Shown in pieces: positions 1 to 9,500 of a stretch of 64,000 nucleotides of DNA. Under the pieces are notes generated by a model that saw nothing but the letters and a program-made list of their open reading frames with translations, had not been told where the DNA came from and did no database searches. The translations under genes were made by a program, and so were the position numbers. Source of the stretch: JADFGZ01 sp965222345 (lineage in GTDB: Bacteria; Acidobacteriota; Terriglobia; 2-12-FULL-54-10); assembly GCA_965222345.1 (NCBI GenBank), contig CBDCTS010000002.1, positions 62,001-126,000 on the forward strand, in the 5' to 3' direction. Positions within the stretch are counted from its first letter, which is position 1. Each line of letters opens with the position of its first letter.

Positions 1-74
1 TTCCCTATCGCTCGCAAAATTACTTCTTGTATCTTCATCGCCCGCTCCATCGCAGCTTCCGAGTAGAACTTCAT
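1..74 (-). CDS. Insertion-sequence transposase/integrase, N-terminal fragment cut by window edge
   Basis: The minus strand starts at an ATG (72-74) preceded by a strong AGGAGG ribosome site and reads about 24 residues before leaving the window, beginning MKFYSEAAMERAMKIQEVIL. This SEAAMxRAMKxQEVILRA opening is the usual start of an IS-encoded transposase/integrase whose next segment is a helix-turn-helix. Only the start is visible, so the catalytic core and intactness cannot be judged. The terminal repeats directly upstream support an IS end. Confidence 0.6.
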   Translation of the reverse strand, partial: MKFYSEAAMERAMKIQEVILRAIG

Positions 75-115
75 GCCACCTCCTGGCAAAAAGCCCTACC
101 CTACGCCGCTCAAAG

Positions 116-159
116 CGGACATTTCACATGTTAATTAGACCGGACATATCATGTGCTAA
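116..159. repeat. Paired terminal direct repeats at an IS end
   Basis: Two 19-bp near-identical copies (116-134 and 141-159), each beginning CGGACAT and ending TAA, lie 25 bp apart just upstream of the transposase start. Multiple short transposase-binding repeats near the tip are typical of IS21-like and related elements. The outer boundary of the element is probably close to 160, but no target duplication can be checked because the other end is outside the window. Confidence 0.5.
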
Positions 160-180
160 CGACAACCAACCGCGGCGCTC

Positions 181-209
181 TTGACAAACAAATTCGCCTG
201 CGCTAGAAA
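181..209 (+). promoter_or_regulatory. Sigma70-type promoter upstream of the NHL-repeat gene
   Basis: A perfect TTGACA (181-186) is followed after 17 bp by TAGAAA (204-209). It would start a transcript near 216, leaving a leader of roughly 250 nt before the ATG at 473. I see no recognisable riboswitch in that leader, and 160-472 holds no credible gene. Confidence 0.4.
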
Positions 210-472
210 TGCTTTGAGAGTTCACTCCGGATGGTCCACAAATGGCCAATGTCAGCGGAAAAAGCCTATCGCTAAATCGGGAATGTACCAGGGAGTTTAA
301 CCTGCGGAAGCCACAGCAGGTACGCAGGAGCAGCTAAAATCATGTTTCCGGCATCGATTGATCTCACAGCTTGCGGCAGGGAAGCGAACAGGCCGGCGCG
401 ACTGCCTGAGATCGCCGCAGAAAACCGTTCCAACAACAAACCGGCGCAGAACTGAAAAGGAGGAAGCCAGCC

Positions 473-1873
473 ATGGCCGCACACAGAAAGCACGCAACCT
501 GCCTGGATCGAGTCGGGGGACTCATTACGATTTTAGGAGTGCTGGGCGTTCTGGCAGGAGTTGTCCTGTTCAGCGGGAGCCCAGGCGAAGACCGTTCGGA
601 TTGGCTGCGAGGGTCAGCCGCGCCGGCCCGGTTGCTGTCCATTACGGCGCTGCCCGCGCCGTTTTCAGAAGCGGACGGGGAGATGTGCCAGTGGATGCCG
701 GCCAGCGCCAGCACAACTCTGGTGGCTGCGCTACAGGCTGCACAGCCTCAGGGAGGGGACTTTCCCCAGAGGAAGCCGGTACGGATGATCCGGGACCCCT
801 ATGCGGCCTACAGCGCGGTGGCCGTGGACCCGATCCGCGACGAGGTCGTGTTGACCGACGAAAACCTGTTCAACATCCTGGTGTACGACCGGCGGGACAA
901 CACTCCCCCGACGGCCACGATGACAGAGCCGAAACGGATGATCGGGGGACTGAATACCAAGATCGAGTTCCAGTGCGGGCTGTACATCGACCCGGCCAGC
1001 GGCGACATCTACGCGGTGAACAACGACACGGTGGACACGCTGGTGATCTTCGACCGCAACGCAAAAGGCAATGTTCCGCCCACGCGCGAGTTGTACACGC
1101 CGCACGGGACTTTCGGGATCGCGGTGGACGAGGAAGCACAGGAGATGTTCCTGACCGAGCAGCATGACAATGCCGTCGTGGTCTTCCGGAAATCAGCCGT
1201 AAAAGACGAGTTCCCGCTGCGGCTTCTGCAGGGGAACCAAACCCAACTGGAAGATCCGCACGGGATCGCCATCGACACGAAAAACAAAGTGATGTTCGTC
1301 AGCAACTACGGCAACTCTCACCAGAAGCGGCCCGGCGGGACGTTTTACAGGCCGGACCGAACCGCAGGGAAACAGAACTGGCCGGTGCGGCAACAGGTGC
1401 CGGGGTCGGGAAAATTTTCACCGCCTTCGATCACCGTCTATGCGCTGGACGCCAGCGGAGACACGCCGCCGCTGCGCGTGATCGAGGGGCCGAAGACGCA
1501 GATGAACTGGCCGGCGCATCTGGCTATCGACATGGAGCGCGGCGAGCTGTACGTGGCCAACGACATGGGCAATTCGATCCTGGTCTTCAGCACGACGGCA
1601 AACGGCGACGCAGCGCCGGTCCGGGTGGTCCAGGGGCCGAAGACGCATCTCAAGAGTCCAACCGGCGTGTATCTGGACCTGGAAAACGACGAGTTGTGGG
1701 CGGCCAACTTCGGGAACCACTCGGCGACGGTTTACCCGCGAGAAGCTTCGGGTGACGTAGCACCCTTGCGAATCATCCGGAGCGGGCCGCTGGATGAGCC
1801 GGCGCTGGGGATCGGGAACCCGCATCCGGTGGCGTACGACAGCAAGCGGGAAGAGATTCTGGTGCCGAACTGA
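473..1873 (+). CDS. NHL-type beta-propeller exported protein, N-terminal part (ends at in-frame TGA)
   Basis: The ATG at 473 has an AAGGAGG ribosome site nearby. The protein (466 aa) starts with a membrane anchor or uncleaved signal (about residues 14-38, hydrophobic GLITILGVLGVLAGVVL), followed by propeller blades about 50 residues long. The blades repeat the pattern LYVAN...ILVF...NGDAAPVRVVQGPKT, as in NHL/SMP-30-like extracytoplasmic propellers. The reading frame stops at TGA 1871-1873 in mid-blade and continues in the same frame to 2686. The full product would be about 737 residues. A nonsense mutation, a sequencing error or stop-codon recoding are all possible. Its ligand is unknown; such proteins often act in the periplasm as binding scaffolds. 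Confidence 0.75.
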   Translation: MAAHRKHATCLDRVGGLITILGVLGVLAGVVLFSGSPGEDRSDWLRGSAAPARLLSITALPAPFSEADGEMCQWMPASASTTLVAALQAAQPQGGDFPQRKPVRMIRDPYAAYSAVAVDPIRDEVVLTDENLFNILVYDRRDNTPPTATMTEPKRMIGGLNTKIEFQCGLYIDPASGDIYAVNNDTVDTLVIFDRNAKGNVPPTRELYTPHGTFGIAVDEEAQEMFLTEQHDNAVVVFRKSAVKDEFPLRLLQGNQTQLEDPHGIAIDTKNKVMFVSNYGNSHQKRPGGTFYRPDRTAGKQNWPVRQQVPGSGKFSPPSITVYALDASGDTPPLRVIEGPKTQMNWPAHLAIDMERGELYVANDMGNSILVFSTTANGDAAPVRVVQGPKTHLKSPTGVYLDLENDELWAANFGNHSATVYPREASGDVAPLRIIRSGPLDEPALGIGNPHPVAYDSKREEILVPN

Positions 1874-2686
1874 GTGGCGCATCCGCAGATTGCGGTCTTC
1901 GCCAGGTTGGCGGATGGAGGCACAAAGCCGGTGCGGAAGCTGGAAGGGCAGAAGACGCTGCTGGGCCGAACGATGCACTCCATAGCATATGATGAGCTGC
2001 ATGATGAGTTCTTTCTTCCGGTGCCTTTTCCGCAAGCCATTCTGGCTTTCCGGGGAGGAGCCGACGGAGAGGAAGCGCCGGTGCGCTATATTCAGGGACC
2101 CAGCACCGGTCTGACGTATCCCAACCGGCTTGCCGTGGACCCGGTGCACAACGAGATATTCGTGCCGCAAACGGACAAAATCCTGGTCTATCCCCGAGAC
2201 GGCAACGGCGACGTTGCGCCGATACGGGTGTTGCAAGGCCCGGACACGCTGCTGGAAACCAACGCGGTAGCCGTGGACCCGGTGCGTAATCTGCTGATCG
2301 TGGTGAGCGAGTTGCCCGGCGAACCGGAGCCGCGCATCCTGATCTTCAACCGCACCGACAACGGCAACGTGAAACCCAGAGCAATCATTGGAGGGCCGAA
2401 GAGCGGCTTCCAAAGACTCTCCGGGCCGTTCATCGTCTATCCGCCTCGCGGGTGGATTATTCTCGGCGACCGGGGCGAGGGAGAGCTGGCCTCCGATACC
2501 GCTTATGTTGGCATATGGAGCGTGGAGGACGATGGAGACGTTCCGCCCCGGTGGCGCATTGGAGGCCCCAAAGGAGTGCTCCAGATGCCGCGCGGGGTGG
2601 CAGTCAATCCCAAGCACAAGGAGTTGATTGTGAGCGACAAGCGCCTCAACGCCGTGCTGACGTTTTCCTTCCCGGAGATGTTCTGA
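1874..2686 (+). CDS. NHL-type beta-propeller protein, C-terminal part after in-frame TGA
   Basis: This is the same frame as the upstream ORF. The codon immediately after the TGA is GTG, so an independent start is formally possible, but no ribosome site precedes it and the protein begins in the middle of a blade (VAHPQIAVFARLADGG). The 270 residues hold about five more blades with the same VRxLQGPxT turn motif (for example ILVYPRDGNGDVAPIRVLQG) and end in a complete final blade. That continuity means this was, or still is, one gene with 473-1873. On its own it lacks a signal peptide and would be a partial propeller, so it is probably non-functional unless the TGA is read through. Confidence 0.6.
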   Translation: MAHPQIAVFARLADGGTKPVRKLEGQKTLLGRTMHSIAYDELHDEFFLPVPFPQAILAFRGGADGEEAPVRYIQGPSTGLTYPNRLAVDPVHNEIFVPQTDKILVYPRDGNGDVAPIRVLQGPDTLLETNAVAVDPVRNLLIVVSELPGEPEPRILIFNRTDNGNVKPRAIIGGPKSGFQRLSGPFIVYPPRGWIILGDRGEGELASDTAYVGIWSVEDDGDVPPRWRIGGPKGVLQMPRGVAVNPKHKELIVSDKRLNAVLTFSFPEMF

Positions 2687-2819
2687 AGCGGCAGGGATGC
2701 CGGTTCAGAACATCCCTCTTGCCCGGTGCGCCGCCGCAGGGCGGCACCGCGACCCGACGAATAGCCGTGGTAAAATCCGGGCTAGAGGCGTGTCCGCGCC
2801 CGGTACGGAGCACAGACAA

Positions 2820-3076
2820 GAATGCCTGTTGCTAGCTGCAGGCCTTGCGGCCTGCACTCTCCAAGGCAGGCAAGAATGCCTACCCTACCTAAGGCAGAAA
2901 TCTCTGTTGCTAGCTGTGCAGGCCTTGCGGCCTACACTCTCCAAGACAGGCAGGAATGTCTGCCCTACCTAAGGCAGAAATCTCTGTTGCTAGCTGTGCA
3001 GGCCTTGCGGCCTACACTCTCCAAGGCAGGCAAGAATGCCTACCCTACCTAAGACAAGAATGCCTGTCGCTACCTG
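2820..3076 (+). repeat. Tandem copies (80-bp period) of the dispersed palindromic repeat
   Basis: The stretch holds about three tandem copies with an exact 80-bp period (for example 2891-2970 and 2971-3050). Each unit carries a hairpin GCAGGCC-TTGC-GGCCTGC-like core followed by the short palindrome CAGGAATGCCTG and a CCTACCT or GTCGCTAC tail. The 2687-3130 interval contains nothing else recognisable. The same family recurs at 9889, 15751, 18261, 20704, 20887, 21752, 21879, 58769 and 59192. Confidence 0.85.
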
Positions 3077-3130
3077 ACGCCGGGGTGGTATGCGCCTTTG
3101 CGCGATGAGGACGTTGCGGAGAAGGAGATC

Positions 3131-5893
3131 ATGCGAGAAATTCATGGGGTCGCGGCGGCGGCCGTTGTGTTGCTGTTGGGTTTGTTTACCAGCGCATTCG
3201 CCCAGGGGAACGCTACATTGGGTGGAACCGTGAGCGACAGCACCGGAGCATTCATTCCCGGCGCAGAAGTCACGGCGACCGATGATGCTAGGGGTGTTGC
3301 CACCAGGCGCACGACGAACGAGAGCGGAGATTACGAGTTCACCCTGCAACCCGGGCTCTACACGGTAACAGCGGAGGCGCCCGGCTTTCAAACCGGGATT
3401 TACACCCAGGTCGAACTGAGGGCCGGCCAACAGGTCTCGCGGCACTTTACCCTGGAGTTGGGCGCGGTGGCCACGACCGTCACGGTCACGGTCGGGACGC
3501 GCGCACAGCCACGGTCGGTGACCGAGTCGATGGCGCCGATCGACGTCATCTCGACCGAGGAGATTCTCAGTCAAGGCGACACCGACTTGAGCAATCAATT
3601 GCGGACGATCATTCCCTCCTACAACGTCAATACCCAGCCGATCAGCGACGCGGCCACGATCTCGCGTCCGGCGAACCTGCGCAACCTGGCCCCCGACCAC
3701 ACGCTGGTTCTGGTGAATGGAAAACGCCGACATCGCTCGGCGATCATCACCTGGTCGGGCAATGGGGTGGCAGACGGCGCGCAGGGGCCGGACATTTCGG
3801 CCATTCCATCGATCGCGCTGCAACAGGTGGAGGTGCTGCGCGACGGCGCGACGGCACAGTACGGCTCGGACGCCATCGCCGGAGTGTTGAATTTCCTGCT
3901 CAAGGACGACCCGTCCGGCGGCAGTGTCGAGTTCCGCAGCGGGATCCACCAAGACGGCGGAGGCGGAGGGTACACCTTCGCCGGCAACGTTGGGTTACCG
4001 CTGGGCGCAAACGGGTTCGCCAACCTCAGTCTCGAATACGGCAACTCCAATCCGTCCGACCGCAGCATCCAGCACGCCGATGCAACGGCGCTGATCGCGG
4101 CAGGCAATGACAAGGTCCGCAATCCGGCCCAGATATGGGGTTCTCCGGAGATCGACGACGACCTCAAGCTCTTCGGCAATTTCGGCTATTTACTCAGCAA
4201 TGGCCTGCAGTTCCACGCACACACGAACTACGCCAGCAAGAAGGTGGAAGGGGGCTTCTTCTTCAGGAATCCCAACACGCGCGGCGGCGTGTTCAGCAAC
4301 GATTTCGGGGAAACCCTGCTCATCGGCGACGGGCTCGCCGCGCGCGGCGAAGGCTCGGCCCACTGCCCCACGGTAACCATTAGCAACCATGTGCCCGATC
4401 CGGCGGCCCTGGCCCAGGTTTTTGACGATCCGAACTGCTTCTCCTTCCAGGAGCGCTTTCCGGGCGGTTTCACTCCGCGTTTTGGAGGCGAGGCGACCGA
4501 TGCGTCGGTCGTCGCCGGACTGCGCGGGTTCACCTCCAGCGGCATCGTTTGGGACGCCAGCCTGAGCGTCGGCTCCAACGAGGCGGACTTTTTCATCAAG
4601 AACACCGTCAACGCTTCCTTCGGTCCGGATACGCCCACGTCGTTCGATCCCGGCCTCTACAAGCAGCAGGAGATCGGCGTCAACTTCGACGTTTCCTACG
4701 CCGTCAACGACATGCTCAACCTCGCCGGGGGCACCGAATGGCGTGACGAGCAGTTCACTATCGGCCTGGGCCAGCGGGAGTCTTGGGACTTCGGTCCCTA
4801 CGCCGCGCAGGGCTTCAGCGCCGCTTCCAATGGCTTCCCCGGCTTCAGCCCAATCGCGGAGGGGAACTGGAGCCGCAGCAACGTGGCAGTTTACGGCGAC
4901 ATCGAGTTGCGGGGCGGGGAAGAGCAATGGACCCTCGGCAGCGCCGTCCGCATCGAAGATTTCGAGGACTTCGGCACCACGATCAACGGCAAGCTTTCAG
5001 GGCGGGTGCGGCTCAGCGGGGCCGTGGCGCTCCGCGCCGGCGTCAGCAACGGGTTCCGCGCGCCGACGCCCGGGCAGCAGAACGCGTTCAATGTGTCAAC
5101 CCGGTTCGACGCGACGCTCATGGACTTGGTGAATCGCGGCACCATTCCGTCGATTTCCGAGCTGGCGCAGCGGTACGGCGGGGGGCCGCTGCAGCCCGAG
5201 ACATCGGTCAACTACACCGCCGGGACGGTCGTCGACAGCGGCCCCTTCACCTTCACGGCTGACTACTTCCGCATCGATCTGTCCGACCGCTTTGGGATCT
5301 CGCGAGACATCAATCTCTCGCCGGGCGAAGTTGACATCCTGGTTGCGGAGGGGATCACCAGCGCCAGCAACCTGCGGAGCTTCCAGTTCTTCATCAATGA
5401 CTTTGCGACGAAAACTCAGGGGGTCGACGTGGTTTCGACTTACACGCCGCCCGCGCTCGGCGGCGACACCGCCTTCAGCGTCGCCTTCAACCACACCAAT
5501 ACTGAGGTCACGAAGTTCAACGCGCAGACGCTCTCGGCCAATCGAATCCGTCAACTGGAAGAAGCACTGCCCGAAACCCGATGGAATTTGAGCGCGAACC
5601 AGAGCGTCGGAAGGATGAACATCCTGGGCCGCCTGAGCTACTACGGCGGCTGGTTCGACGGCGACGACCCGGCACACTACGACGGCAAGCCCATCGTTGA
5701 TCTCGAAGTCAGCCTGCCCCTCTCGGCTTCCACCACGTTGTCGTTCGGCTCCCGCAACGTGTTCAATACCTATCCGGGCGAGAGCCCCGCCGCGTTACGC
5801 AACGGGGAACTCTACAGCGAATACACGCCGTGGGGTTTCAACGGCGCCTACTACTATCTCGGCCTAAGCTACGCCTGGAAGGCTTCACAGTGA
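3131..5893 (+). CDS. TonB-dependent outer-membrane receptor with carboxypeptidase-regulatory-like domain
   Basis: An ATG at 3131, three bases after AAGGAG, gives a clean signal peptide (MREIHGV...LLLGLFTSAFAQG) and is preferred to the ATG at 3098. Residues about 25-115 form a carboxypeptidase-regulatory-like beta-sandwich (GGTVSDSTGAFIPGAEVTAT), then comes the plug domain (LVLVNGKRRHRSAIITW, VEVLRDGATAQYGSDAIAGV). A long 22-strand-type barrel follows, ending in an aromatic residue-rich C-terminus (YYLGLSYAWKASQ). Length is about 920 residues. The protein should import a siderophore, carbohydrate or other large nutrient using TonB energy. The substrate is not evident. The convergent amidohydrolase downstream may or may not be functionally linked. 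Confidence 0.9.
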   Translation: MREIHGVAAAAVVLLLGLFTSAFAQGNATLGGTVSDSTGAFIPGAEVTATDDARGVATRRTTNESGDYEFTLQPGLYTVTAEAPGFQTGIYTQVELRAGQQVSRHFTLELGAVATTVTVTVGTRAQPRSVTESMAPIDVISTEEILSQGDTDLSNQLRTIIPSYNVNTQPISDAATISRPANLRNLAPDHTLVLVNGKRRHRSAIITWSGNGVADGAQGPDISAIPSIALQQVEVLRDGATAQYGSDAIAGVLNFLLKDDPSGGSVEFRSGIHQDGGGGGYTFAGNVGLPLGANGFANLSLEYGNSNPSDRSIQHADATALIAAGNDKVRNPAQIWGSPEIDDDLKLFGNFGYLLSNGLQFHAHTNYASKKVEGGFFFRNPNTRGGVFSNDFGETLLIGDGLAARGEGSAHCPTVTISNHVPDPAALAQVFDDPNCFSFQERFPGGFTPRFGGEATDASVVAGLRGFTSSGIVWDASLSVGSNEADFFIKNTVNASFGPDTPTSFDPGLYKQQEIGVNFDVSYAVNDMLNLAGGTEWRDEQFTIGLGQRESWDFGPYAAQGFSAASNGFPGFSPIAEGNWSRSNVAVYGDIELRGGEEQWTLGSAVRIEDFEDFGTTINGKLSGRVRLSGAVALRAGVSNGFRAPTPGQQNAFNVSTRFDATLMDLVNRGTIPSISELAQRYGGGPLQPETSVNYTAGTVVDSGPFTFTADYFRIDLSDRFGISRDINLSPGEVDILVAEGITSASNLRSFQFFINDFATKTQGVDVVSTYTPPALGGDTAFSVAFNHTNTEVTKFNAQTLSANRIRQLEEALPETRWNLSANQSVGRMNILGRLSYYGGWFDGDDPAHYDGKPIVDLEVSLPLSASTTLSFGSRNVFNTYPGESPAALRNGELYSEYTPWGFNGAYYYLGLSYAWKASQ

Positions 5894-5944
5894 TCTCGCT
5901 CATTCATGCGGCTGAAATCGGACCAGATAGCCTGATCCACCCGG

Positions 5945-7321
5945 CTAGTTGGGGGCAGTCTGGTACCCGGCCAGGGCAGCGCGGTCGACCGGCTGGCCGT
6001 TCATCCAGACTGCGTCGATCTTCCGCGAGTTGGTGATGTCAGAGAGCGGGTTGGCGTCGAGCACGATCAGGTCAGCCACCTTGCCCGGCTGCAGCGTTCC
6101 ATATTTGTCCTCAACCCCAAGCATCCTCGCGCCATTCACCGTGGCTGCCTGAATGGCCTGCATGGGCGTCAGGCCCGCCTTCACCAGATGCTCCATCTCG
6201 CGGTGCTCCCACAGGCCTTGGACACGCGAGGCACCGCTGGAGTCGGTTCCGACCGCAATCGGGATGCCGGCGGCTGCAACCGCCGCCGCGTTCTTGAGCG
6301 CGGTTTCGTAGAACCCCCGCGACCGCTCCATTCCAGGACCGGCTGCCATTTCGTTTTGATACTCTTCGCTGCGCAATGTTTCGAGCGCGTCGGCCGGGAT
6401 CATCAACGGCACTCCGGGATCGTCCAGGTAGGAGGTGTCCTGCGAAAAGGTCAGGTTGCCGTAATGGCCTATGAGCGTCGTCACCTGAGTGACGCCCGTT
6501 TCTTTTGCCAGCGCAAGGAATTCCTCATCCACTTCCTGATCCCGAACGCTGTGCGCCAGAGCATCCAGGCCGCGACGCATCAGTTCCTTGGCGTCCTCCA
6601 GGTAGAACATGTGCGCGAGCACTTTTAGGTTGTTCCGGTGGGCTTCGTCGATGATGGCGCCATAAAGCTCCGGGGTGATTTTGGGAAGCTCGCCGAGGCG
6701 GTCATCCACCCATATTTTGAGGACGTCAGAACCCTTCGCCAGCTCTTGCTGCACCATTGCCCGCGCCTCCTCCGGGGTGGTTGGCCGGTTGATTTCCTCG
6801 ACGCTGGCGGGCTCCCATCCGTCCATTGCAGCGAAGCCGAGCCCCGCCGAGTAGAGGCGCGCTCCGCCAGCCAGCCCGGCGCGTTGATCGGCTTGAAAAC
6901 CCATCATGGGTTCCTGATCGAGCCCGAGCGAGACGGAGTGCGTGACACCGTAATAGAGGTAGGAATTGGCGTCGCGCTGGACGCGCTCCCGCGTGTAGTT
7001 ATCCATTCTCCGGTCAAACCCCTCGCTCATTGCCACGTGCCCGTGGAGGTTGAACATGCCGGGGAGGATGGTTTTCCCGGTTGCGTCGATTGTCCGCGCG
7101 CCGGGGGGAGGTTCCACGCTTCCGCGACTTCCGATGCTTTGGATGGTGTCGCCTGCAATCACAATGACCGCGTCTTCAATGGGCGTGTCGGAAACTCCGT
7201 CAATTACGGTCGCCCCCTCAATGACGGTGATCTCCGGGGCCGGGTCGGTTTGCTGCGCCGGTTGGCAGGAGGCCAGGAAAAAAACAACCGACAGCACGAT
7301 AATAGAGTGCCACTTTTTCAT
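5945..7321 (-). CDS. Lipoprotein amidohydrolase (imidazolonepropionase-like)
   Basis: The ATG at 7321 with GAGAGGA upstream gives a lipoprotein signal (MKKWHSIIVLSVVFFLASC), so an in-frame start 33 codons further up is rejected. The mature enzyme is an amidohydrolase-superfamily TIM barrel. It shows the N-terminal beta-sandwich (GATVIDGVSDTPIEDAVIVI), the first metal motif NLHGHVA, a later LAHMFYLEDA, ALAHSVRD, and the last-strand aspartate in VGTDSSGASRV. The C-terminal part has the usual GTLQPGKVADLIVLDANPL signature. Members hydrolyse C-N bonds in cyclic amides or dipeptides; the substrate here is unknown. The lipobox places it on a periplasmic membrane face. It runs convergently to the TonB receptor. 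Confidence 0.88.
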   Translation of the reverse strand: MKKWHSIIVLSVVFFLASCQPAQQTDPAPEITVIEGATVIDGVSDTPIEDAVIVIAGDTIQSIGSRGSVEPPPGARTIDATGKTILPGMFNLHGHVAMSEGFDRRMDNYTRERVQRDANSYLYYGVTHSVSLGLDQEPMMGFQADQRAGLAGGARLYSAGLGFAAMDGWEPASVEEINRPTTPEEARAMVQQELAKGSDVLKIWVDDRLGELPKITPELYGAIIDEAHRNNLKVLAHMFYLEDAKELMRRGLDALAHSVRDQEVDEEFLALAKETGVTQVTTLIGHYGNLTFSQDTSYLDDPGVPLMIPADALETLRSEEYQNEMAAGPGMERSRGFYETALKNAAAVAAAGIPIAVGTDSSGASRVQGLWEHREMEHLVKAGLTPMQAIQAATVNGARMLGVEDKYGTLQPGKVADLIVLDANPLSDITNSRKIDAVWMNGQPVDRAALAGYQTAPN

Positions 7322-7572
7322 CGGTTCCTCTCTTTCTCCAAAAGATTTTTGGATCCGCCAGGTCCGTAGGTGTCCAGATGTCGAGCGCCCGGCAAACTGA
7401 GGCCGTTGTACACCATGCAAGCCGAAAGAGCAAGAAACCTGCTGCCGCGCCCTTGGCGAGAGTTATCCCCCAAGAGTAGAAGGGGCTTGGCAGCCTCTTG
7501 ACCGGAATTGGTTTCTTATGGGATAGTAGTCAAGATAGTCATTACTTTGCTTAATTCGGAAGGAGATACACC

Positions 7573-9063
7573 ATGGCCACAGTGAAAGCTGCCCCACCGA
7601 GAAAAAACTTACTGCCTTACGATGGACTTCGGGGGTGGATGGACAAGCTGGCTGAAAATGGTGACCTCCGTATTGTCGAGGGTGCTGATTGCAACACCGA
7701 CATCGGGATGGCCACCGAACTGCTTCAGCACCATACCGATGCGCCTGCCGTGATATTCGATTCGATTCCGGGGCATGAGAAGGGATTCCGCGTGCTGGTG
7801 AATATGTACGGAACCCCGGCGCGCATGGCATTGACCTTTGGCCTTCCCACCGATCTGAACAAGAAGGACCTGAGCCACCAAATTCTGGGAATCATAGAGA
7901 ACAGCGAGCCGATCGCAGCCGAGTACGTGAACAATGGCCCGGTGCTCGAAAACGTGCAGACGGGCGACAATGTGAACGTGGATATCTTCCCCTCGCCCAA
8001 ATGGCACGAAAAAGACGGAGGGGCCTACATCGGCACCGGCAGTTACGACATCACGAGCGATCCGGACACCGGCTCGGTCAACCTGGGAACCTACCGGGTC
8101 ATGTCGATGGACAAAAAGACCGTCGGTTTCTACATCTCTCCCGGCAAGCATGGCCGCATCCATCGGGAAAAGTGGTGGAAAAGAGGCGAAGCTCTTCCCG
8201 CCCTCATTGTGGTAGGAGGAGACCCGCTGCTGTTGGTGGCTGCCTGCACGGAGCTGCCGTACGGCATCAGCGAGTTCGACTGGGTAGGCGGCTTGCGCGG
8301 AGAGCCATACCAGGTCATCCGGGGCAAAGAAACCGGTTTGCCCATACCGGCTGACGCCGAGATCGTCTTTGAAGGTTACGTATCGGAGGACAACAAGCGG
8401 GACGAAGGCCCATTCGGGGAGTGGACCGGTTACTACGCCAGCGGGGAGCGGAAAGAGCCCGTGATGGACATCAGAGCGGTGTATTACCGCAACAATCCCA
8501 TCGTGATGGGTTTCCCGCCCCAGCGGCCTCCGGATGAACAGCAACGGTTCCGCGCCATCCAGCGTTCCGCCCTTCTGCAGCAGGAGATGGAGAAGGCCAG
8601 CGTTCCGGGGATTGCAGGAGTCTGGTGCCACGAAGCCGGGGGGGCGCGGATGCTGGTGGCTGTTTCGATCACCCAGCTCTATCCGGGCCACGCGCGTCAA
8701 GCGGGCCACGTTGCCGCCATGTGCCACGTAGGGGCTTATGCAGGCCGGTACGTGATTGTGGTGGATGAGGATATCGATCCCAGCAACCTGGAAGAAGTGA
8801 TGTGGGCCGTGGCTACACGGTCTGACCCGGAGAACTCCATCGACATTATCAAGCGGGCCTGGAGCACGATGCTGGATCCGCGCATCCACCCAGCGGACAA
8901 GAAGGCCGGCAAGTTGATGAACTCCCGCGCCATCATCGATGCCACCCGCCCCTGGGAGTGGCGCAACCAATTCCCGGTCGTAAACTTGCCTACCCCAGAG
9001 TGGCGGCGGCGGTCAGAAGAAAAATGGGGATTCGTGGTCGAGAGGCCCGGCCAGAATAAGTAA
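7573..9063 (+). CDS. UbiD-family prenylated-FMN decarboxylase
   Basis: The ATG at 7573 follows an AGGAG site. The 496-residue length and the ordered motifs fit UbiD: an N-terminal DLRIVEGADCNTDIG segment, the central GGDPLLLVAA, the hallmark GLPIPADAEIVFEGYVS, EGPFGEWTGYY, and a C-terminal dimerisation domain. UbiD enzymes reversibly decarboxylate aromatic or alpha,beta-unsaturated acids using prenylated FMN supplied by a UbiX flavin prenyltransferase. No ubiX is in the window. It could act in menaquinone synthesis (MqnL-like role) or in aromatic-acid metabolism; the sequence alone does not decide. A weak promoter-like TTGACC lies near 7498. Confidence 0.88.
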   Translation: MATVKAAPPRKNLLPYDGLRGWMDKLAENGDLRIVEGADCNTDIGMATELLQHHTDAPAVIFDSIPGHEKGFRVLVNMYGTPARMALTFGLPTDLNKKDLSHQILGIIENSEPIAAEYVNNGPVLENVQTGDNVNVDIFPSPKWHEKDGGAYIGTGSYDITSDPDTGSVNLGTYRVMSMDKKTVGFYISPGKHGRIHREKWWKRGEALPALIVVGGDPLLLVAACTELPYGISEFDWVGGLRGEPYQVIRGKETGLPIPADAEIVFEGYVSEDNKRDEGPFGEWTGYYASGERKEPVMDIRAVYYRNNPIVMGFPPQRPPDEQQRFRAIQRSALLQQEMEKASVPGIAGVWCHEAGGARMLVAVSITQLYPGHARQAGHVAAMCHVGAYAGRYVIVVDEDIDPSNLEEVMWAVATRSDPENSIDIIKRAWSTMLDPRIHPADKKAGKLMNSRAIIDATRPWEWRNQFPVVNLPTPEWRRRSEEKWGFVVERPGQNK

Positions 9064-9250
9064 GCCCCTCCACTGTTTCCGGGGACGGCTTGCAGAGCGC
9101 CGGTAGCGTCAGGCCGTCCACCGGAACCACTCTGTTTATCTTCAGTTGCAATATACGGAGCCGTTAAGTCGGCTTGCGGGACTCGGCTTGCAAGAAATCC
9201 GCCGGAGCCGGAAGCCAGCGATCCGCCGGATTTATAGACCGTGTTCATCG

Positions 9251-9500
9251 CCGGGGCCTGGGCGAAGGCTGTGGCTTTTTGAGGAAATAGGCGGGATTCC
9301 GCATTCAATACAAGGTCGTGTCAGATGGGTCGCGATGGCCGCAAAATAATCGGTCAATACATTAATTCTGAAGGCCGAATCGTTTGCCAGCGCTCCTACC
9401 AGGCGATTTTCGGCGACGTGCGATATCTCCAGACAGTCCAAGCCGGGGCCTGGGCGAAGGCTGTGGCTTTTTGGGGAAATAGGCGGGACTCCGCATTCAA
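9251..9500 (+). repeat. 58-bp direct duplication, copies 192 bp apart
   Basis: 9251-9308 and 9443-9500 are identical except for two positions. The offset of 192 bp is a multiple of three, so both copies are in the same frame. The first copy reads GAWAKAVAF then TGA, the second GAWAKAVAFWGNRRDSAFN with TGG. The second copy lies inside the ORF that starts at 9325. Confidence 0.8.

Noticed and set aside
1418..2617. 399-codon minus-strand frame opposite the NHL gene
   Set aside because: Shadow frame rich in His/Arg; the plus strand shows propeller repeats.
2697..3052. Small frames encoding repeats such as QECLPYLRQKSLLLAV
   Set aside because: They are translations of the palindromic repeat family and recur at every copy.
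2820..3076. CRISPR array
   Set aside because: The repeat units are contiguous with no unique spacers and no cas genes are present.
7609..8970. 453-codon minus-strand frame opposite the UbiD gene
   Set aside because: Antisense shadow of a clearly recognisable UbiD protein with a good ribosome site.
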